NCBI GenBank assembly: GCA_964244655.1
Contig: CAXTJU010000001.1
Coordinates: 39,841 to 103,840, forward strand
Direction of reading: 5' to 3'
From: LMUY01 sp964244655
Lineage (GTDB): Bacteria > Pseudomonadota > Alphaproteobacteria > Acetobacterales > Acetobacteraceae
DNA: 64,000 nucleotides
Both the position numbers and the translations under genes were made by a program. The notes below the pieces were generated by a model, which worked only from the letters and a program-made list of their open reading frames with translations, was not told the origin of the DNA and ran no database searches. Positions 17,407 through 28,401 of this stretch are shown here, in pieces; within the stretch, counting starts at the first letter, position 1; each line of letters starts with the position of its first letter.

Positions 17407-17876
17407 CCCAGCGCCGCCAGCAACGCCGCGTCGCCCTGCCGCGCCACGTCGGCAGCGCTCACCCCCTCCTCATCGGCACGCGCCGGGTCTGCGCCGTGCG
17501 CCACCAGCAGCGCCGCCATCTCTGTCCGGCCGAACATCACCGCATAGAGCAGCGGCGTCCGCCCGGCCTCGTCGGGTGCATCGACCGCAGCGCCGGCGTC
17601 CAGCAACAAGCGCGCGATGCCGCAATGGCCCTTGAAAGCCGCACCGGACAGCGCCGTGCTGCCCTTGGCGTCCACCACGTCCACGGCCGCCCCCGCCCCC
17701 AGCAGCAGCGCCACCGCACCGGCCTGGCCGTGGTAGCTGGCCATGATGAGCGGCGTGAAGCCGCGGTCGTCCGGCTGGTCCGGGTCGGCGCTGCCCAGCA
17801 GGGCCGCCAGGCGCGGCAGGTCGCCGTCCCGTGCGGCGTCCTGCAGCTCCGCTGACTGCACGGCCGGCGTCGTCAC
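17394..17876 (-). CDS. ankyrin-repeat protein
   Basis: 160 residues made of about four ankyrin repeats, for example DDRGFTPLIMASYHGQAGAV, KGSTALSGAAFKGHCGIARL and EAGRTPLLYAVMFGRTEMAA. The GTG at 17876 overlaps the stop of the preceding gene by four bases (GTGA); the longer reading to 18281 runs through that gene in another frame and is rejected. No signal peptide is seen, so a cytoplasmic protein-binding role is likely. In bacteria small ankyrin proteins of this kind often sit beside catalase or heme-related genes. Here the partner is an IsdG-like protein. Confidence 0.88.
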   Translation of the reverse strand: MTTPAVQSAELQDAARDGDLPRLAALLGSADPDQPDDRGFTPLIMASYHGQAGAVALLLGAGAAVDVVDAKGSTALSGAAFKGHCGIARLLLDAGAAVDAPDEAGRTPLLYAVMFGRTEMAALLVAHGADPARADEEGVSAADVARQGDAALLAALGCPA

Positions 17877-18184
17877 TTGATGGTTTGCACCACCGCGAAG
17901 CCCTCGAACTCGGGATGACCCAGGTAGGCCACTTTGCTGTTCCCGGTGTTGGCGTGCGCGGCGCGGAACGCCTCGGACCGGGTCCAGCCCTCGAACGCCG
18001 CATGGTCGGTCCAGACCGTGTGGGAGGAATACAGCATGTGGTCCTCCTTCTTGGGGCCGCGCAGCAGATGGAACTCGACGAAGCCGGGCACGGAGCGCAG
18101 GTGGCTGTCGCGGTTGACCCACATGGCCTCGAACGCCTGCTCCGACCCGGGGGCGACCTTGAAACGGTTCATCGCGATGTACAT
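17873..18184 (-). CDS. antibiotic biosynthesis monooxygenase-fold protein, probable heme-degrading (IsdG/HmuQ-like)
   Basis: 103 residues with the ABM dimeric ferredoxin-like fold: MYIAMNRFKVAPGSEQAFE, VPGFVEFHLLRG, then WTRSEAFRAAHANT. The residues Asn6, Trp67 and His77 fall at the positions of the IsdG catalytic triad (Asn7, Trp67, His77), which supports heme degradation with iron release rather than a generic ABM function. The ATG at 18184 is preceded by AGAGGAG. It heads an overlapping operon with the ankyrin and DUF2891 genes. No heme-uptake genes lie nearby, so the physiological setting is inferred only from the triad. Confidence 0.85.
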   Translation of the reverse strand: MYIAMNRFKVAPGSEQAFEAMWVNRDSHLRSVPGFVEFHLLRGPKKEDHMLYSSHTVWTDHAAFEGWTRSEAFRAAHANTGNSKVAYLGHPEFEGFAVVQTIK

Positions 18185-18319
18185 CGGTGGCTCCTCTGCC
18201 GTGACCTTGCCATGTTAGCATGGTGTCGTGGCTTGGGATGGCCACCGCCATGCGGTGCGGGCTTTTGCCCGGCTGGCCCAATCCGCGCTATGAAGCCGTC
18301 ACAAGATCGAGCGATCCAC

Positions 18320-18820
18320 ATGGAAGACGATACTCCCGCCCCCCGGCCAGACAGCCTGCTGCCATACGACGTGTGGGCGCAGGAGGCGATGCGAGGCGTG
18401 GCCGTGCGCGCGCTGCAACACGCCTCGGCCGAAGGCATGCCGGGCGAGCACCATTTCTACGTCAGCTTCCGCACTGACCAGGCCGGCGTGGCCATTCCTC
18501 CCCGGTTGCTGGCGCAATACCCGGAGGAGATGACGATCGTGCTGCAGCACCAGTTCTGGGATCTCAAGGTGGACGAAGCCGCGGGGTCGTTCAGCGTGGG
18601 GCTGTCGTTCGGCGGCGTGGCGAGCACGCTGCTGGTGCCGTTCAACGCGCTGACCGCTTTTGCAGACCCGCACGCCCAGTTCGGCCTCCGCTTCCGCGCT
18701 GCCCCGGTGGAGCCCGCAAACACGGAGGAAGACGTGCCCGAGCCGGAGCCGGAAGCGCCTGAGCCGGCCGAGAAGCCGCAGGTCGTGAGCCTGGACGCCT
18801 TCCGCAAGCGCAAGGACTGA
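18320..18820 (+). CDS. sspB: SspB-family ClpXP adaptor
   Basis: 166 residues. The N-terminal ~120 form the SspB tag-binding domain (SLLPYDVWAQEAMRGVAVRAL, HHFYVSFRTDQAGVAIPP, MTIVLQHQFWDLKVDE, VPFNALTAFADPHAQFGLRF). A Pro/Glu-rich linker and the basic tail VVSLDAFRKRKD follow, which docks on ClpX. SspB tethers ssrA-tagged proteins to ClpXP. ATG 18320 (MEDDTPAP) is chosen; ATG 18290 in frame is an alternative, and neither has a strong ribosome site. The tmRNA gene whose tag it should bind is 3.6 kb upstream. Confidence 0.92.
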   Translation: MEDDTPAPRPDSLLPYDVWAQEAMRGVAVRALQHASAEGMPGEHHFYVSFRTDQAGVAIPPRLLAQYPEEMTIVLQHQFWDLKVDEAAGSFSVGLSFGGVASTLLVPFNALTAFADPHAQFGLRFRAAPVEPANTEEDVPEPEPEAPEPAEKPQVVSLDAFRKRKD

Positions 18821-18872
18821 GGCCAGCCGTTCCAGCCGGATGGTTTGCCGCCGCTTCCACCCGGAACCCTGC

Positions 18873-21059
<2,187 letters not shown>

Positions 21060-21149
21060 GGCAGGCTCTCCTCAGGCGCAGGCGGCCGCATAATGGGCGG
21101 CGGCTGGCGAACGCGCTAGGCTACGGCCAAATTAGCAGGGAGCGCAGCG

Positions 21150-21629
21150 ATGAGAGTGACAGGCTTCGAGCAATTCGTGGTAGGCCAGGTATTCACCTCG
21201 CCGCCCCGCACGATCTGCACCGACGCCATCAAGGCGTTCGCCGCCCAGTTCGACACTCAGCCGCAGCACATGGACGAGGCGGCGGCGGAGCACACCCTGT
21301 TCGGCAGGCTGGTGGCAAGCGGCTGGCATACCGCGGCGCTCACCATGCGGCTCATGTTGGACAGCGCCATGGAGGGCACCAGCGGCCGCGGCCTGGGCGT
21401 GCGGATGGACGACATCACCTGGTCCAACCCGGTCTATCCCGGCGACGAGCTGCACGCGGTCAGCGAGGTGATGGAACTGCGCCCCTCCCGCTCCAAGCCG
21501 GACCGCGGGCTGGTTCTGCTGCGGACCACCACCCGCAACCAGCACGGGCAGGCGGTGCAGGAGATGAACGGGTTGATCATGGTGTTGCGCAGCGACGCGG
21601 TTGTGAGTGGGAATCGGCCACCAGCCTGA
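21150..21629 (+). CDS. MaoC-family dehydratase
   Basis: 159 residues with the hot-dog hydratase fold. The active-site region FAAQFDTQPQHMDEAAAEHT and the following GRLVASGWHTAALTMRL hold the conserved Asp and His of MaoC-type (R)-specific enoyl-CoA hydratases. It is probably cytoplasmic and hydrates an enoyl-CoA-type substrate, though many members of this single-domain group have no assigned substrate. The GGGAGCGC stretch before ATG 21150 is a plausible ribosome site. It is divergent from glgX with a 90-bp gap and has no pathway neighbours. Confidence 0.87.
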   Translation: MRVTGFEQFVVGQVFTSPPRTICTDAIKAFAAQFDTQPQHMDEAAAEHTLFGRLVASGWHTAALTMRLMLDSAMEGTSGRGLGVRMDDITWSNPVYPGDELHAVSEVMELRPSRSKPDRGLVLLRTTTRNQHGQAVQEMNGLIMVLRSDAVVSGNRPPA

Positions 21630-21683
21630 CGGCGGCAAAGCAGCGTGCCCGAGTCCCATGCGTCATGCAGCGTGTTACGGTCT

Positions 21684-21719
21684 GCCACCAGCGCCCCGCC
21701 GCGGCGGGGCGCTGGTGGC
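21684..21719. repeat. 36-bp perfect palindrome
   Basis: A gapless perfect palindrome: GCCACCAGCGCCCCGCCG followed by its exact reverse complement. It lies in the 188-bp gap between the MaoC gene and the convergent MprF-like gene, where a bidirectional terminator would be expected, but no T-tract follows on either side. I did not see another copy in the window. Confidence 0.75.
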
Positions 21720-21817
21720 GCACCGGGCAAGCGCCTTGGTGACACGGCTTAGGGCAAGTCCGCCGCCCGTAACCCCTCCGACCGATGTGTTGCCGAGTGC
21801 CGCAGCAAGCGCCCGGC

Positions 21818-23833
21818 TCACTCCGCAGCATGATCAAGGCTGCGCTCGGCCAGCATCGCAAGTTGCGGCGCGAGCGTGCCAAGGTCACGCTCCGCCACGC
21901 AACAGAGGTATTGGCAGGAGAACGGCGCCACGTCCTCGCTTTCGGGGAGCAGCTGGCCGTCCGGCCCCAGCGGCAGCGCCGTCAGCCCGAGGTCGCCGTA
22001 GATCTTCAGCAAGCCCGGCCCGGCGCGCCACACCGCCGGGTGCAGACCTTCCTGGGCCGCCAGGTCGCGCAGGCGCCAGATGGCGGAGATGCGGTCGGAG
22101 GGCGCGCCCGCCGGGTCGCCCAGGCCGAGCAGGACGCCGCCCATGCGGCGGAACGGGACGCCGGACCGGCCGGCCTCGCCCATCACCATGCCGTCCGCGT
22201 CCGGCGGCAAGTCCGCGCCGAGGGCGGCATAGGCGGCACGCCCCTCGCCCGCCCAGGGCAGCCAGACGACGTGGCTGGGGCGGAACATGCGCCACAGCGC
22301 GCCTGCGGCCAGCAGCACAGCCAGCGCCATCATCACTCGCAGGCCATTCGGCAAGTTCCGCGAGAGCACGATTTCCCACCACGAGTTCTCGGACATCATG
22401 CGCATCCGTGGCTCGAATGCGGCCAAGGCCGCCACGCAAACGCCGAGGGCGATCAACGGCACGATCACGTCGGCTTGCAGGGTGCCGCTCAGGATGCGGG
22501 CATGGCGGTAGAATGCGTCCCGGAACGGCGCGACCAGGATGGCGGACAGCACCAGCGCCGCCGAGATCCACAGCTGGTCACCCTGCACCGCCACGTAGGC
22601 CGCGGCCACTAGCAGCAGGGAGATGGTTGCGCCCCAGGCAAGCGTCACCCGCTGGGACAGGCCGATGGACAATACCATAAGCGCCGCGCCGATCAGGGAG
22701 GGCACGAACTGCCCGGCGCCGGCCGCGGCGTCGGCGAAGTCCGGATCAATCCAGGAGAAGTCTGGCCGATCGTCCAGCACGCCGAGCGAGAGCAGCAACG
22801 CACCGCACATGGCCACCGCGCCGGTGGCCGCACCCACCGCGAAGTCCGGCTCGCTGAGCCGCGCCAGGGATTGCGCGCTGCGAGCCAGCGCGCCGCGCTT
22901 CAGCAGGACGCCGCCGCGCAGCAGGATCTCGTTGCCGGCAAACATGGTGCCGGCCAGGAACAGCGGAATGACGTAGTAGTACAGCCGGAACACGAGGATG
23001 GCGCCCAGGATCACCGGGGCAGGCAGGTAGCTGTCCAACCCAAGCAGCATGGCCGTGTCGAACACGCCGATGCCGCCGGGCAGGTTGGCCAGCAGCCCGG
23101 CGCTGTAGGAGGCGAGATAGCACGCGAGGAAGCGCAGGTAGGTCAGCCCATGGGTGGCCGGCAGCAGCGTGAAGAAGATCGCCGCCGTGACCGCCACGTC
23201 GAGCGAGGCCAGCGCCACTTGCACGATCGCCATGCGCCAGCCCGGCAGGTCGAACTCGTGGCCGCGGAAGCGCACGTGGCCGGCAACGCGGGAGATCACG
23301 ATGTAAGCTGCCACCACCAGCCACATGGCGGCGCCGATGGTGGGAAAGGCCCATTGCGGCAGCACGCCGCTGAAAAACGGGATGGAGCGCGGCTCGAAGA
23401 ACGAAATCCAGCCGCCGAGCACCAGGCCGCCCAGCCCGAAGGTCAGCGAGCAGAAGCCCACCACCTTGGCGATCTGCACCGGCGTCAGCCCCCAGTGCGA
23501 ATACAGGCGATAGCGCACCGCAGCGCCCGAGACGGCCGCGAAGCCAAGGTTGTGCGACAGCGCGTAGGCGCAGAAGGACGCGAAGGCGACCCGGCGATAG
23601 CGCACCTTGTGCCCGGCATAGATTGTGCCCAGCCGGTCATAGAAGGTGAGCACGCCGTAGGACACGACCGTGGCGCCGGCCGCCAGCAGCAACGCCTGCG
23701 ATGGGATCGCCGCCATGGAGGCGCGGATATCGACCAGCTTGAGGCTGTGGAACTCCCGCTGCACGACGTAGATGGCGCCGAACAGCAGCAGCACCCCGAG
23801 CAGCGCGGGCAGATGGCGGAGGTGGCGCTTCAA
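21818..23833 (-). CDS. MprF-like membrane protein (flippase domain plus shortened DUF2156 region)
   Basis: 671 residues. About fourteen membrane segments span roughly residues 1-500, with the UPF0104/flippase signature (LANLPGGIGVFDTAMLLGL, FRLYYYVIPLFLAG). The remaining ~150 cytosolic residues begin like the DUF2156 lysyl-PG synthetase domain (WLPWAGEGRAAYAALGADLP, GGVLLGLGDPAGAPSDRISA, LKIYGDLGLTALPLGPDGQL) and then stop. Complete MprF proteins are about 840-870 residues, so the catalytic half of that domain is missing. The TTG start at 23833 overlaps the lysS stop (TTGA). Either a transport-only relative or an eroded synthase is possible. Membrane location is clear; activity is not. Confidence 0.82.
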   Translation of the reverse strand: MKRHLRHLPALLGVLLLFGAIYVVQREFHSLKLVDIRASMAAIPSQALLLAAGATVVSYGVLTFYDRLGTIYAGHKVRYRRVAFASFCAYALSHNLGFAAVSGAAVRYRLYSHWGLTPVQIAKVVGFCSLTFGLGGLVLGGWISFFEPRSIPFFSGVLPQWAFPTIGAAMWLVVAAYIVISRVAGHVRFRGHEFDLPGWRMAIVQVALASLDVAVTAAIFFTLLPATHGLTYLRFLACYLASYSAGLLANLPGGIGVFDTAMLLGLDSYLPAPVILGAILVFRLYYYVIPLFLAGTMFAGNEILLRGGVLLKRGALARSAQSLARLSEPDFAVGAATGAVAMCGALLLSLGVLDDRPDFSWIDPDFADAAAGAGQFVPSLIGAALMVLSIGLSQRVTLAWGATISLLLVAAAYVAVQGDQLWISAALVLSAILVAPFRDAFYRHARILSGTLQADVIVPLIALGVCVAALAAFEPRMRMMSENSWWEIVLSRNLPNGLRVMMALAVLLAAGALWRMFRPSHVVWLPWAGEGRAAYAALGADLPPDADGMVMGEAGRSGVPFRRMGGVLLGLGDPAGAPSDRISAIWRLRDLAAQEGLHPAVWRAGPGLLKIYGDLGLTALPLGPDGQLLPESEDVAPFSCQYLCCVAERDLGTLAPQLAMLAERSLDHAAE

Positions 23834-25392
23834 GCCGCTTGCGCCGGCCGCGCCAGGGCGTCGCGAATCAGCGCCACCGTTTCGCCCATGCCATACAGCG
23901 CCACGAAACCGCCGAAGCGCGGCCCCTCCCGCTGGCCGAGCAGCACCTGGTACAGGCACTCGAACCATTGCTTCAGCGCCGGGAACGGGTGCCGCTTGCC
24001 GACTGCGTACACCTCGTCCTGGATCGCCTCGGGCGTGCTGCCTGGCGGCAGGGCGGCCAGCGTGTCGGCCAAGTCCGCGAGCGCTGCAGCCTCCATCGCG
24101 GTGGCAGGCCGGAAGCGCTTGGCCGGGCGCACGAAATCCCGATAGTAGGCGACGGCGTGGTCCACCAGCCGAGCGAGGAACGGCGTGCTGTCCGGACCAG
24201 CACCGGGGTGGTAGCGGCGGATGAAGCCCCACAGCATGTCCGGCGTGTCGGCGTTCACCACGCTGGCGAGGTTGAGCAGCATGGTGAACGGGATCGGGCT
24301 GCCTGCCTCGTTGGGGACGCGCCCGCCGCCGATGTGCCAGGCGGGATTTGCCGGGTCGTCGCCGCCCTTGCCGACGTTGGCGATGTAGTCGTCCACGGCG
24401 CGGGGGATCACGTCGAAGAACAGCCGCTTGGCCCGCTGCGGCTGGTGGTACATGAATTGGCCCAGGCTTTCCGGCGGGGCGTAGCGCAGCCACTCGTCCA
24501 CCGTTAGGCCGTTGCCGCGGCTCTTGCTGATCTTCTGCGCCGCCTCGTCCAGGAACAGCTCGTAGGTGAAGCCCACGGGCGGAGCCGCGCCCATCGCCTG
24601 GCACACCCGGCCGGACAGCCGCACGCTGTCGATCAGGTCCTTGCCGCTCATCTCGTAATCGACGCCCAGCGCCGCCCAGCGCATGGCCCAGTCCGCCTTC
24701 CACTGCAGCTTGCACGCGCCGCCGGTGACGGGAGTGGTGAACCGCTCGCCCGCCGCGTCCACCCAGGTGACGGTGCCGGCCGCCGGGTCCGCCGCCTCGA
24801 TCGGCACCTGCATGACCTGGCCGCTCATCGGGTGGATCGGCAGGATGGGCGAGTAGGTGGCCCGGCGGTCCGGCCCGAGCGTCGGCAGGATGACGGCGCG
24901 GATTTCGTCATGCAGGGCCAGCACTCGCAGCAGCGCCGCGTCGAACCGGCCGGACTGGTAATACTCGGTCGAGGAGGCGAACTCGTACTCGAAGCCGAAC
25001 CGATCCAGGAAGGCGCGCAGCCGGGCGTTGTTGTGCGCGCCGAAGCTCGCATGGGTACCGAATGGGTCAGGCACGCGGGTGAGCGGCTGGCCCAGGTGTT
25101 CCCGCAGCATGGCGGCGTTTGGAACGTTGTCCGGCACCTTGCGCAAGCCGTCCATGTCGTCGCTGAACGCGAGCAGGCGGGAGGGCTTGCCAGTCAGCGC
25201 GGCAAAGGCGCGCCGCACCCAGCTGGTGCGCGCCACCTCGCCGAACGTGCCGATGTGCGGCAGGCCGGAGGGACCGTAGCCGGTCTCGAACAACGCCTCC
25301 GCCTTGCCGGACGCCTGGAGGCGCGCGGCGACCTTGGCGGCCTCCTCGTACGGCCAAGCCTTGGGCAAATCATTGCGAACTGTGTCAGACAT
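23830..25392 (-). CDS. lysS: lysyl-tRNA synthetase, class I
   Basis: 520 residues of the archaeal/alphaproteobacterial class I LysRS. The HIGH motif appears in GYGPSGLPHIGTFGEVA and the KMSKS loop as KISKSRGN, with the family segments EFASSTEYYQSGRFD and DYEMSGKDLIDSV. It charges tRNA-Lys in the cytoplasm. The start is the ATG at 25392 (MSDTVRNDLPKAWPYEEA); the reading to 25428 lacks support. It is divergent from the helicase gene at 25540 (147-bp gap) and overlaps the MprF-like gene by four bases. That is a suggestive pairing, since MprF-type enzymes consume Lys-tRNA. Confidence 0.95.
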   Translation of the reverse strand: MSDTVRNDLPKAWPYEEAAKVAARLQASGKAEALFETGYGPSGLPHIGTFGEVARTSWVRRAFAALTGKPSRLLAFSDDMDGLRKVPDNVPNAAMLREHLGQPLTRVPDPFGTHASFGAHNNARLRAFLDRFGFEYEFASSTEYYQSGRFDAALLRVLALHDEIRAVILPTLGPDRRATYSPILPIHPMSGQVMQVPIEAADPAAGTVTWVDAAGERFTTPVTGGACKLQWKADWAMRWAALGVDYEMSGKDLIDSVRLSGRVCQAMGAAPPVGFTYELFLDEAAQKISKSRGNGLTVDEWLRYAPPESLGQFMYHQPQRAKRLFFDVIPRAVDDYIANVGKGGDDPANPAWHIGGGRVPNEAGSPIPFTMLLNLASVVNADTPDMLWGFIRRYHPGAGPDSTPFLARLVDHAVAYYRDFVRPAKRFRPATAMEAAALADLADTLAALPPGSTPEAIQDEVYAVGKRHPFPALKQWFECLYQVLLGQREGPRFGGFVALYGMGETVALIRDALARPAQAA

Positions 25393-25539
25393 CGCGCGTA
25401 AGCTAAGAATTGTGCCCGGGGTGGTCAATCAGCCACATCTGGCGCCGGCTTCGCAGCCACCTCTCCCGGCAGCGATACCCTTGAGCCATTTGCCGCCTCC
25501 CTTGCTCGCAACGCCCGTTCGCCGCGACATATAGCACGC

Positions 25540-28401
25540 ATGACGCCTCTGCCCGCCACGCAACCCGCTGCCGTCGTCGCCGGGCATGGCCGGGCCAGCA
25601 TCCTGACCGGAGACGGCGAACTCGCGTCCGGAGCGTCGGCCGAGGTCGCGGCCCTGCTCGGCGCCGACTCGCCGCTGCTCGTTCATGCCCCCACCACGCT
25701 GCGCCGCCTGGGCCTGCGCCCCAGGCCCTGCCTGGACCTACTTGAGCTTTGGGCCTTCGTCCGCCCTGCCTGCCCGGCGACGCCCACCCCGCGCGGCCTT
25801 GCCTTGGCGCTGGACATGACGCCGCCTGCCGACATGGAGGCCGCCGCCGCGTTGCTGCCGGACCTGGCGCAGGCGCTGCTCTCGCGCCTCGCCGCGGGGC
25901 GGGACACGCCAGCCAACCGGGACGCCGCTGGCCTCGCCGCGCGCATGGGCAGCGCCGGCTGGGCCTGGGCGCCCGCCGTGCTCGCGGCCTTGGACAGCGC
26001 CGGCGGCGGCAAGCCGGGTGACGGCCTGCGCGTGTGGAAGCGCCTGCCCGAGTGGGAGGAGGAAGCCCCGCCGCCGCCGCCCGCCGCCCATCCCGTGCTC
26101 CCGGCGGATGCCCGCCGCCGCCTCGCCGCCATGCTGGGGCCGGAAGCCGAGCAACGCCCTGGCCAGGGCGACTACGCCAGCGCCGCCGCCGCCGCCTTCG
26201 CTCCGCGCGGGGCTCGCGGCGACCCGGCGGCCGTGCTGGCCGAGGCCGGCACCGGCACCGGCAAGACGCTTGGCTACGTGGCGCCCGCCAGCCTGTGGGC
26301 CGAGCGCAACGGCGTCCCCGTCTGGATCAGCACCTACACCCGGCACCTGCAACGGCAAGTGGAGAGCGAGCTGGCCCGCCTGCATCCTGATGCGGCGGAA
26401 CGCCGCCGCCGGGTCGTGGTGCGCAAGGGGCGGGAGAACTATCTCTGCCTGCTGAACCTGGAGGACCGGGTGAACGGCCTGTCGAGCGCCGCCGGGTCGG
26501 CCGGGGTGGTGCCGCTCAGCCTGCTGGCACGCTGGGCGCTGGCCACGACGGACGGGGACCTGGCAGGCGGCGACCTGCCCGGCTGGTTTGGCGAGCTGTT
26601 CGGCCCCACTGCCCTGCTCGGCCTGGCCGACCGCCGGGGCGAATGCATCCACGGCGCCTGCACCCACTACAAACGCTGCTTCGTGGAGCACACCATCCGG
26701 CGCGCCCGCACCGCGGAACTGGTGGTGGCCAACCATGCGCTGGTCATGGTGCAGGCCGCACAAGGCTTCGGGGAAGGCCCGGATGGCGACACGGTCCCAA
26801 CCCGCTACGTGTTCGACGAGGGCCACCACCTGTTCGACGCGGCGGACAGCGCCTTTTCCGCCGTCCTCAGCGGCATCGAGGGCGCCGAGCTGCGCCGCTG
26901 GCTGCTGGGCGCGGAGGGCGGCGTCTCCCGCGCCCGCGGGCTGCGACGCCGGCTGGAGGAGCTGGTGGGCGGGCGCAAGGAGCTGGAAGCGCCGCTGGAC
27001 GCGGCCCTGCAAGCCGCCCGCGCCCTGCCGGTGCCCGGATGGTCGCTGCGCTTGGCCGAACCCGGCCCGGAGCTGGGAGGCTTGGAAACCGGACAGGCCA
27101 ACGTGGCGGAGGAGCTGCTGCGGCTGGTGCGCCAGCAGGTGCTCGCCCGCACGCCGGGCGCGGAGCTGGACGCGACGGCGAGCCGCCGGGCCAGCCTGGA
27201 ATGCGACCTGCACCCGCTGCTGCCCGGCCTGGCGGAGGCCGGCGCCCGGCTCGACCGCGCGCTGGGCCGCATCGCCGAACCGCTCCGCACGCTTGTCACC
27301 CGCCTGCACGATCGGCTCGACGCGGAGGCGGACGAGCTGGACGCGGCCACCCGGGCGCGGATCGAGGCGGCCGCCCGGGTGGTGAAGCAGCGCGCGGTGG
27401 ACCGGCTGGCCGCCTGGCAGGCCATGCTCGCAAGCCTGGCGGACCCGCCGCCCGAACCCGGGCAGCGCCCCACCTACGTCACCACGCTGCGGCTCGACCG
27501 GCGCGAGGCGGGGGACCGCGACGCCGGGCTGCACCGCCACTGGCTGGACCCCACCCTGCCCTTCACCGCCACCGTGGCCGCTTCCGCCCACGGCCTGCTG
27601 ATCACCAGCGCCACCCTGCGCGACGGTGGCGAGGCCGACCCGGAAGCGGCCTGGGCGGCAGCCGAGGCGCGGGTCGGCATGCCGCATTTGCCCTCCCCCG
27701 CCATGCGCGCCGCCGTATCGAGCCCGTTCGACTACGCCCGGCAGACCCGTGCCTTCATCGTGAACGACGTGGCAGGCGACGTGCCAGCGCTGGCCGCAGC
27801 CTTCCGCACCCTGTTCCTGGCGGCAGGCGGCGGCGGGTTGGGGCTGTTCACCGCCATCACGCGGCTGCAAGCCGTCCATGCCCGCATCGCCCCCGCACTG
27901 GAAGAGGCCGGCATCCCGCTGCTGGCCCAGCACATCGACGCGATGGACAACGCCACCCTGGTGGACGTGTTCCGCACCGAGGTGGACAGCTGCCTGCTCG
28001 GCACGGACGCGATGCGGGACGGCGTTGACGTGCCCGGCCGCGCCCTGCGGCTGGTGGTGTTCGAGCGCGTGCCCTGGGCCAGGCCGGACATCCTGCACCG
28101 CGAGCGCCGCATCCACCTCTCCGCAGGGAACCCGCGCGGCTACGACGACGCCATTGCCCGGCTGCGGCTGCGCCAGGCGTTCGGCCGGCTGATCCGCGCC
28201 GCAGGGGACCGCGGCGTGTTCGTGCTGCTGGACCGCCGCGCGCCCTCCCGCCTGCTCTCCGCGCTGCCGCCGGGGGTGGAGGCGCAGCGCGTGGGCCTGG
28301 CCGAGGCGGCGGCGCGCACGCGTGATTTCCTCCGGGAAGGCGAAGGCTTGATCTCCGGCACGGCTTCGCCCAGGGTCCCGCCCGACGATAGGGAACGATG
28401 A
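25540..28401 (+). CDS. ATP-dependent DNA helicase, DinG/Rad3 family
   Basis: 953 residues of superfamily 2 XPD-like helicase. Walker A is AEAGTGTGKTLGYVAP near residue 240, the Walker B box is DEGHH, and the motif AELVVANHALVM precedes it. Cysteines in ENYLCLLNLE and RRGECIHGACTHYKRCF match the iron-sulfur cluster domain inserted between the two, as in DinG/YoaA. C-terminal helicase motifs (LLITSATL, GTDAMRDGVDVPGRALRLVV, RLRQAFGRLIR) are complete. The long N-terminal ~220 residues are a family-variable region. It probably unwinds damaged or R-loop DNA. Its stop overlaps the TerB-type gene start. Confidence 0.92.
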   Translation: MTPLPATQPAAVVAGHGRASILTGDGELASGASAEVAALLGADSPLLVHAPTTLRRLGLRPRPCLDLLELWAFVRPACPATPTPRGLALALDMTPPADMEAAAALLPDLAQALLSRLAAGRDTPANRDAAGLAARMGSAGWAWAPAVLAALDSAGGGKPGDGLRVWKRLPEWEEEAPPPPPAAHPVLPADARRRLAAMLGPEAEQRPGQGDYASAAAAAFAPRGARGDPAAVLAEAGTGTGKTLGYVAPASLWAERNGVPVWISTYTRHLQRQVESELARLHPDAAERRRRVVVRKGRENYLCLLNLEDRVNGLSSAAGSAGVVPLSLLARWALATTDGDLAGGDLPGWFGELFGPTALLGLADRRGECIHGACTHYKRCFVEHTIRRARTAELVVANHALVMVQAAQGFGEGPDGDTVPTRYVFDEGHHLFDAADSAFSAVLSGIEGAELRRWLLGAEGGVSRARGLRRRLEELVGGRKELEAPLDAALQAARALPVPGWSLRLAEPGPELGGLETGQANVAEELLRLVRQQVLARTPGAELDATASRRASLECDLHPLLPGLAEAGARLDRALGRIAEPLRTLVTRLHDRLDAEADELDAATRARIEAAARVVKQRAVDRLAAWQAMLASLADPPPEPGQRPTYVTTLRLDRREAGDRDAGLHRHWLDPTLPFTATVAASAHGLLITSATLRDGGEADPEAAWAAAEARVGMPHLPSPAMRAAVSSPFDYARQTRAFIVNDVAGDVPALAAAFRTLFLAAGGGGLGLFTAITRLQAVHARIAPALEEAGIPLLAQHIDAMDNATLVDVFRTEVDSCLLGTDAMRDGVDVPGRALRLVVFERVPWARPDILHRERRIHLSAGNPRGYDDAIARLRLRQAFGRLIRAAGDRGVFVLLDRRAPSRLLSALPPGVEAQRVGLAEAAARTRDFLREGEGLISGTASPRVPPDDRER

